Assembly (NCBI RefSeq): GCF_026914265.1
Contig: NC_069122.1
Coordinates: 35,391,473 to 35,455,472 of the forward strand
Source: Mya arenaria
Taxonomy: Eukaryota > Mollusca > Bivalvia > Myida > Myidae
Direction: 5' to 3'
Length of the DNA: 64,000 bases
The stretch's first letter is position 1. Every line of letters starts with the position of its first letter. Positions 58,601 to 64,000 of this stretch are shown here, piece after piece. The position numbers were made by a program, and so were the translations under genes. The notes beneath the pieces are model-generated. The model was not told where the DNA came from. It was given only the letters and a program-made list of their open reading frames with translations, and made no database searches.

Positions 58601-58901
58601 TGTCCGTTAAATATCTAGCATTCGAGATTTGTGACATTTTCGTACCTGGAAAAACTCCATATACAGCTATTGGATTATCGGACATGATTTCAAAAGCATC
58701 CCCCGTAAATCCACTAAACTGACTCCTCTTTTTATCAAAATAATTATAATTTTCAGTGCTCCCGCCTTTTTGTTCAAGACCACCTGGTGTAAGAAAGCTA
58801 ACTCTCTGGTCGTCCACTGGGTCAACCATGGTATAGGAGTTATCAAAACTAGGCGGGTAGAAGAGAACGTAGCGTTCTGCACTGTTGTGGCTTGGGAGGA
58901 G
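43661..58901 (-). CDS. IgGFc-binding-like protein, ten exons, 5' end outside the window
   Basis: Exons in transcript order: 58901-58646, 56945-56797, 53783-53687, 52927-52728, 52096-51970, 51505-51440, 50931-50847, 49606-49402, 45744-45609 and 43806-43661. All use GT-AG and all phases agree, giving 488 residues plus a stop. The N-terminal half (AERYVLFYPPSFDNS, FEIMSDNPIAVYGVFPDNDP, RQYFYATEGRKYDLYFVAY) resembles the IgGFc-binding N-terminal domain of mollusc proteins. Next comes DNDCDGLVDEELNNGINDDG, the acidic MopE-like motif that follows this domain in bivalve relatives. The C-terminus has a basic stretch (CRKRRSSDRKKEGSGRRA) and a weak membrane segment (VGGLLAIILMEASMIGGMLA) before KRRVLNSFK. 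Known: relatives are secreted or surface proteins of mucus and immune tissue. The family call is from memory. The signal peptide exon is not seen. Confidence 0.85.
43807..45608 (-). other. Last intron of the IgGFc-binding-like gene
   Basis: From about 44420 to 44870 the words 'ACACCAAGTTTCATCACTTT', 'GGTCAGAAACC/GGCGGAAACCG' and 'CTAGCTCT' recur two to three times, a degenerate repeat with a period of about 150-170 bp. A 62-codon minus frame at 44164-44352 is unassigned. Confidence 0.5.
46570..47589. mobile_element. Non-autonomous hAT element with 8-bp target duplication
   Basis: The left end AAGTGATGGGC and the right end GCCCATCACTA are inverted (one mismatch). Flanks ATATTTAT (46562-46569) and ATATTTTT (47590-47597) match at 7 of 8 bases, the size expected for hAT. 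Just inside both ends lie several 'ATCGATTA/TAATCGG' words in inverted arrangement. The 1020-bp body has no transposase frame. It lies in the intron between the exons at 49402 and 45744. Confidence 0.9.
48188..49330. repeat. 42-bp minisatellite with 252-bp higher-order unit
   Basis: About 27 copies of a 42-bp unit ('CGTCGGCGTTTTCAATGCAA', then 'CGTCGTCGTTATGAATGCCC'). Because 42 is a multiple of three, long open frames exist on both strands (14-residue repeats such as VFNATVVVMNAPVG). The segment starting at 48601 recurs at 48853, offset 252 = 6 x 42, with near identity. The array is intronic in the IgGFc-binding-like gene and ends about 70 bp from its exon at 49402. It is much richer in CpG than its surroundings. 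Confidence 0.95.
51895..51962. repeat. (CA)n/(CG)n-rich simple repeat next to an exon
   Basis: Runs of CGCACACGCACAAACGCGC type lie immediately downstream (in transcript sense) of the donor of exon 52096-51970, so the intron begins almost directly with GT-rich repeat. Confidence 0.85.
52640..52692. repeat. (CGTAT)n / (TGTAT)n pentamer repeat
   Basis: A short run of CGTAT changing to TGTAT units, intronic, about 35 bp beyond the donor of exon 52927-52728. Confidence 0.85.
53232..53395. repeat. Two-copy tandem duplication, unit about 80 bp
   Basis: Both copies read 'ATCTGGACATTATACTGAG', 'TAGTCTATACCA' and 'GTATAGTTCAGTGAGG', then 'TTAACAATA.TATG'. Each copy also contains an inner inverted pair (ACTGAGC..TATAC / GTATAGTTCAGT). 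Confidence 0.88.
53518..53629. mobile_element. Short MITE, complete copy
   Basis: The left end GGATTGATTCTATTTTTCTA and the inverted right end GGACTGATTCTTATTTTTCA match, followed inside by 'ATGAACRCT' and 'GCGATTTTGC' words on both arms, so the 112-bp element is almost a foldback. It lies in the IgGFc-binding-like gene between two exons. A related piece is at 36933. Confidence 0.78.
54972..55330 (-). mobile_element. Probable LINE 3' end with (TTGAG)n tail
   Basis: The plus strand shows CAACT repeated four times at about 54980-54999, then 'CATCTTTATTTCCCCCATGG'. On the minus strand this is '...CCATGGGGGAAATAAAGATG' followed by (TTGAG)n, a typical 3' terminus of I-like LINEs, whose tails are short tandem repeats rather than poly(A). 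The body upstream is non-coding, and its 5' limit is a guess. Confidence 0.5.
55368..55739. mobile_element. MITE-like repeat with 'ACTCTTA' inverted ends, copy 2
   Basis: TTAA stands at both ends (55368-55371 and 55736-55739). Next to them the left AAGATGCACTCTTAC and the inverted right end TGTGACACTCTTATTC share ACTCTTA. About 370 bp, homologous end to end with 25303-25666. TTAA ends would fit a TTAA-targeting (piggyBac-like) family, which is inference. Confidence 0.83.
55740..56796. other. Intronic DNA, no element recognised
   Basis: AT-rich part of the intron between exons 56945-56797 and 53783-53687. Confidence 0.4.
56985..57107. mobile_element. MITE with GCACC inverted ends (short copy)
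   Basis: The left TACGCACCAGCCAATTGTA and the right GATCGGTGCATTA are inverted. The inner part (TAGGTCCGAGGGTATAACG, AATAGCAGGGGAAATGTGCC, then GTGGTTTTATCTTCCAGCTG) matches the first third of the 14928-15228 copy. It is an internally deleted family member about 40 bp upstream, in transcript sense, of the exon at 56945. Confidence 0.82.
57108..58645. other. Intronic DNA
   Basis: Contains an AT palindrome at about 57390-57425 (AATATATATATTATAATATT type). A 36-codon minus-strand frame ends near 57490 and is discussed among the rejected items. No exon fits the phases of the gene. Confidence 0.4.
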
Positions 58902-59014
58902 CTGAAATAACAAAGGCATAAACACATAAACACGAAATTTTGAATATAATTAGATACATTTTTTTTCAACCATGAAGAAGAAAAACAATAAAATCCTTCA
59001 AATAAATGAAAAAG

Positions 59015-59945
59015 AGACACAAGAACAAACATCAGACAAATAGAGAAGAGTGGCGACATACAAGAACATACTTCAAACAAAAGGAGAAGAAATACAGGAA
59101 CATACTTCAAACAAATAGAGAATAGTGACGACATACAAGACTTTACTTTAAACAAAGGAGAAGAAAAACAGGAACATACTTCAAACAAATGATGAATATA
59201 TACCAGAACATACTTCAAATAAATGATGAAGATACACCAGAACATACTTTAAACAAATGGTGAAGATACACCAGAACATACTTCAAATAAGTAATGAAGA
59301 TACACCAGGACATACTTTAAACAAATGGTGAAAATACACCAGAACATACTTCAAATAAGTAATGAAGATACACCAGAACATACTTTAAACAAATGGTGAA
59401 GATACACCAGAACATACTTGAAATAAGTAATGAAGATACACCAGAACATACTTTAAACAAATGGTGAAGTTACACCAGAACATACTTCAAATAAGTAATG
59501 AAGATACACCAGAACATACTTTAAACAAATGGTGAAGATACACCAGACATACTTCAAATAAGTAATGAAGATACACCAGAACATACTTTAAACAAATGGT
59601 GAAGATACATCAGAACATACTTCAAATAAATGATGAAGATACACAAGAACGTACTTCAAACAAATGATGAAGATACACCAGAACATACGTCAAACAAATG
59701 ATGAAGATACACCAGAACCAGAGCATACTTCTAACAAATGATGAAGATACACCAGAACGTACTTCAAACAAATGATGAAGATACACCAGAACGTACTTCA
59801 AACAAATGATGAAGATACACCAACACCAGAGCATACTTCTAACAAATGATGAAGATACACCAGAACATACTTCAAACAAATGATGAAGATACACCAGAAC
59901 ATACTTCAAACAAATAGAGAAGAGTGACGACATACAAGAACATTA
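59015..59945. repeat. 34-bp minisatellite with 68-bp dimer phase
   Basis: About 27 copies of a 34-bp unit containing 'CAAATGATGAAGATACACCA' followed by 'GAACATACTTCAAA'. Between about 59200 and 59620 two types alternate ('ACTTTAAACAAATGGTGAAG' and 'ACTTCAAATAAGTAATGAAG'), forming a 68-bp higher-order unit. The outer parts are simple monomers. Minus-strand frames rich in FEVCS/IHHLFEV are repeat artefacts. Confidence 0.94.
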
Positions 59946-60545
59946 GAATGATACCATACAAAAGTATATCGGTCAACGGGCATCAAAACGTTACATGACG
60001 CCTGATGGTTTATGGTACGACAAAACAACAATCTTAATTGTGCATCGGATACTTTAACAATACTTTAATATTTCATCACTCTATTAATCACATATCTCTA
60101 AGTTTGATTTCGATATGAGTTTTTGTTCTCTTTTATGATATCTTTTTGTATGTTTTTTTTTTTAAATTTAACTTACTTATTTCTTTCTCTTTTCTTTGTA
60201 TTTATGCCATACTGTTTATAATCGTAAAAAAGCAAAAGTTTCACTTATTTTTCTACAATGTTATTTGTGCCAATTCTTAAAAAAGCGCCCTCAGCGTTCC
60301 TCATTTCCGTCGGACGACTTATTTTGGACGTTTATTTTATTTATACAAAATAAGGGAAACGAAAATAGGACAAGTATGTAATTTGAGTTCATTACAACAA
60401 TTTTACTACACAATGATGGTTTCATTAATATCCGATTGTCCTTAACAATATATGTATAAACTACACCGTATTAAGGTATTTCACGCCGCCCTGAGATGCT
60501 TTGCATCAATAGTTTTTTTAAAAACCATGATATACGTATTTATAA
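59946..60545. other. Non-coding stretch
   Basis: AT-rich. I looked here for the missing 5' exon of the IgGFc-binding-like gene and saw none. Confidence 0.4.
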
Positions 60546-60550
60546 TATAA

Positions 60551-63500
60551 CACGTTTTTGACAACGATTCATTTAAGTTTTTAGTTAGCTTAGATATCTT
60601 TGCATTTTTAAAGACCTGGATAGAATCAGAGGATAACATACCAAAACTGTTTACAAATTTTGATTGTCTTTTTTGTAAAGCTATTAGAAGATTTTTGTTT
60701 GGTAGAGCAATGTCAGGTATTGTGGTATATATTAATCAGAGAGTTTCAAAATATGTATCAAGAATATTCGATACTTGCGATTTTGTTATATTTATAAAGA
60801 TAGATCAAACGGTCATTAATAGGAATACTGACATGATAATATGTTTTGCATACCTACCACCAGAGCAGTCAAATTATTACCCGGCAAATTTACAAAGGTA
60901 TAGATATGTTAGAACAAACTCTTTACGAGTATAACATTGACATTGGTAATAACTTCATTATTGCAGGAGACTTAAATGCACGTACTGGTTCGTTAACAGA
61001 AACACTAAATTTTAACCCACATATTAACATTTTAGAACCATATGAAGATATTTTAGATGATTTACACATTCCTGCTAGATCTTCACTAGATTCAAAGACT
61101 AATTACTTTGGCCTTAAATTGATAGAATTTTGCAAAACGTTTGGTTTAAAGATAATCAACGGTAGACTGTTTGCTGATAATTTCAAGGGAGATTACGCAT
61201 ACATTGGTCCAAATGGATGCAGTGATATAATACGTTATTTGTTCTGACGATATTTTTAACACTATTAGCAATTTCTATATAAGTGAAAAGAGTAATTCAG
61301 CCCATATGCCGCTGATGTTCTCATTTAAAGGTGAGGCATATATACAAGAGGTCAACATAGACTCTTCAACATTTAAGAAGTTCAACTTTAGTGAGGGTAA
61401 CACATTAAAATTTAGAAATCAGATTACAAATTGCTTTTATCAAGATTATACCCAACAATATAAACATGAAATTAATAACGGGAATAAAAGCATATCTAGG
61501 GAAATAAACGATTTTAATGCTGATCTTAAAAGATGCTGCGAGGTTTGTGCAAAAAAGCTTGTTAAACGAAATACTAAACAATGTGTATCCATGAAATACC
61601 TTAAAAATAAAGCATTGCGATTATTCAGAAGAAATAACATAATTGCAAATCTAAATAAATACTTAAGGCAAAACGGGCGCTTAGAAATACATGCGACAAG
61701 AAAAAACCAACATTCTATGATAAATAATTAGATGAACTTATATCGACATGCGATGATCAAAAGTACTTTTGGGTAAAACTTAAACGTATGACAACCCAAT
61801 ATCAATACAACAATGTGAAGAGCACTTTGAAAACCTATTTAAAAGTAATATAAATGAAGAAAATGTCTTGCATGAACCAACCAATCTTGAGTTCAGCAAT
61901 GATATAGCAGATACTTTGTTTAATGATGAAATTACTGATGATGAAATATTACAGGCAGTAAAAAACCTAAAACGGGGTAAAAGCGGTGGAAATGATTTAT
62001 TAATCCAAGAGTTCTATATTCATTCAATTGATTTAATTTTACCGATTATACGGACAATTTTTAACAAATTATTTACGGAGGGGCAGTTCCCAGATCAATG
62101 GTGTGAATCAATAATCGTACCTATATACAAGAAGGGGGAGCGCACATCCCCCGGCAATTATAGAGGTATATCATTACTCAACGTGTTAGGGAAAATTTAT
62201 ACAAATATTATTAATAGACGATTGACTTTTTTGCGAATATTTTTGACAAAATAAGAGAGCCACAAGCTGGTTTTAGAGAGGGATACTGTACAATTGATAA
62301 CGCGTTTATTTTACAGGGTTTGATTGAAAATAAACTGAACAGAAAGGGAGGTAAAATGTACGTAGCATATGTCGATTTTCTCAGTCAGTAGACATAAATT
62401 GTTTGAAATCCTTTCATCTAATCGTGTATACGGTAGATTATATAAATCCCTAACATCAATGTATATTAGAGTTAGAGCCAAAATCTGATCTAATAATAAC
62501 ATCAGTCAAATGAATTTGATTGCCCAACCGGTTTAAAACAAGGTTGCCTTTGCTCTCCGATGTTGTTCATATTCTTTGTCAATGTGTTTGTTAAACAAAT
62601 AGAGAATAGCGAACTAAAAGGGATTCAGCTCTTCCCTGATTGGCGAGAAATATTATGCCTACTATTCGCAGACGATTTAGCTTTAATGGCTGACACTGTA
62701 GTAGGCCTTCAAAGAATACTTAACAAAATATCAGATTTTACACAGGAGTTTAACATTACAGTCAATACTAAGAAAACAAAAGTCATGGTCTACAAAATGG
62801 GGGCACACTTTCGAAGACTGAAAAGTGGTACTTTAATAAGGAACGATTTGAAGTTGTAAACGGATTCCCATATGTTGGTGTTAACTTTCACAACAACTAT
62901 CATTCCCAAGAATGGCAAATGAACAGGCAACTACTGGGAAGCTAGTACTTTGCTATCAAAACTATACAAATTTAGCCAACTTAACCAAAAATCGTATTTT
63001 AAGATTTTTGATACAAAAATAGCGCCAATATTAACATATGGTTCAGAATTATGGGGTACTGAAAAACGTAACACAATTGAATCTGTCCAAATATACGCAT
63101 GTAAAAGTTATATGTGTGTCCCTCAGAAAAGAACAAACATAGCAGTTCTTGATGATTGTGGAAGATTTCCGATGTATATACAAACTATGAAAAAAGTAAT
63201 AAAATATTGGCGTAAGATACTACATATGCCAAATGATAGATTTGTGCGCCTTGTTTATAATATGCTCAAATATATGGACGAACTGGGGAACAGCAACATT
63301 GTGCAAAGACTTAAAGACCAATATATGTAAGGTTGGACAAGGTTAATATCAGAATCTCATAAGCCTATTCAGAAATCTGAACAGGGATTAAAGACATGCA
63401 CCATACTTAAATAATGTAAAAATAAGAAAGTTCCGAAGTGCTTTAGCTAAACTTAGGTATTCCGCCCATAATTTAGAAGTTGAATCAGGCAGATATAGTA

Positions 63501-63985
63501 ATACTCCCTATGAAAATATGTTAATTAGAGGTTCTGACTGAGTACCATTTCATAATGAAATGCACTATTTTTAATGATCTGAGGATCAAATATCTCCCCA
63601 GCAAGTATTACAATAATCCGAACATGCATAAATTTCATTTTCTACTGAACACAACAACAGATAGCACAGTTAATAACTTAGCAATGTTTATCTTCAATGC
63701 CTTAAAATTGAGGGAAGAATTTGTAAATAATAATTTACCATAACAGTGTTGAAAAAAACCATACTGATATATATTTATTCATAACTATATATAAGATTGT
63801 TCTACTTTGTGCATGGTATTATATGCACATTTATCACTACATATATTCTTTGCCAAATAATTTTCACATGCAACTTGTGTTCACCATTCACCTGTAATTG
63901 TCTCATTTGTGTTTGTTTGTACATAACGATTGTTTTGGGCCGGTGGCCTTTATCAAATAAATGATTTGAATTAAATTGAATATAT
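60551..63985 (+). mobile_element. 5'-truncated LINE with endonuclease and reverse transcriptase, I-like 3' tail
   Basis: Endonuclease, 60551-61250: VSLDIFAFLKTWI, GRAMSGIVVYI, then after a frame change FIIAGDLNARTGSL, the APE-type motif, and AHMPLMFSF. Reverse transcriptase, 61868-62860: LKRGKSGGNDLLIQEFY, SPGNYRGISLLNVLGKIY, PQAGFREGYC, GLKQGCLCSPMLFIFFVN, catalytic LLFADDLALMAD and NTKKTKVMVYK. The C-terminal domain, 62950-63330, has APILTYGSELWG. At least six frame changes or stops make it inactive. The 3' end has 'GGGCCGGTGGCCTTTATCAA' then ATAAATGATTTGAATTAAAT, a short-repeat tail near 63955-63980. By tail and by RT spacing I place it near the I/Nimb group. The clade is uncertain. Confidence 0.92.
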
Positions 63986-64000
63986 AACGGTGTAAGTGTG

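Overview
The window is AT-rich, intron-rich animal DNA, most likely from a bivalve mollusc. The evidence is GT-AG split genes with small exons, proteins of types common in lophotrochozoans (an IgGFc-binding-like protein with DNDCDG motifs, a Quiver/Ly6 protein, PYM, FAM221A), and a dense cover of MITEs, LINEs and minisatellites of the kind I associate with bivalve genomes. The species cannot be named from the sequence alone. Most short open frames are chance or repeat frames. The gene models below rest on conserved residues plus matching splice phases.

Layout. 0-12.3 kb has no recognisable gene. It holds a 31/62-bp tandem array (485-1400), two blocks of degenerate long-period repeats (3.5-3.9 and 4.3-4.9 kb) and a 1.1-kb element with about 110-bp inverted ends built from a TTTCGTAACC motif (7322-8433). 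At 12354-12915 is a two-exon gene for a small secreted cysteine-rich protein. A LINE fragment lies at 13.9-14.2 kb (minus). PYM (14590-16679, 3 exons) has a MITE in intron 1, and its stop codon lies inside a 114-bp tandem repeat. FAM221A (18626-26008, 8 exons) carries a decayed duplicate of its fifth exon. From 26 to 28 kb there are MITEs and period-130-150 repeats. A Quiver/Ly6-type gene (28202-34636, 3 exons) follows. Its first intron contains about 70 copies of a 55-bp satellite that then flips into an inverted, more diverged arm.

From 35 to 43 kb there are only mobile-element remains: a 5'-truncated LINE on the minus strand (37.8-39.5 kb) and a broken hAT transposase copy (41.3-43.0 kb). 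A ten-exon minus-strand gene (58901 down to 43661, 5' end outside the window) encodes an IgGFc-binding-like protein ending in a possible membrane segment. All ten exon phases agree. Its introns host a 1020-bp non-autonomous hAT element with 8-bp target duplication, a 42-bp minisatellite with a 252-bp higher-order repeat, three MITEs and a LINE 3' tail. A 34/68-bp minisatellite (59.0-59.9 kb) and a 5'-truncated, multiply frameshifted LINE (60.55-63.98 kb, plus strand) close the window.

The genes do not form an obvious functional cluster: two encode widely conserved intracellular proteins (PYM, FAM221A) and three encode secreted or surface proteins. The main interest is in the repeat architecture and in how repeats intrude on gene structure.
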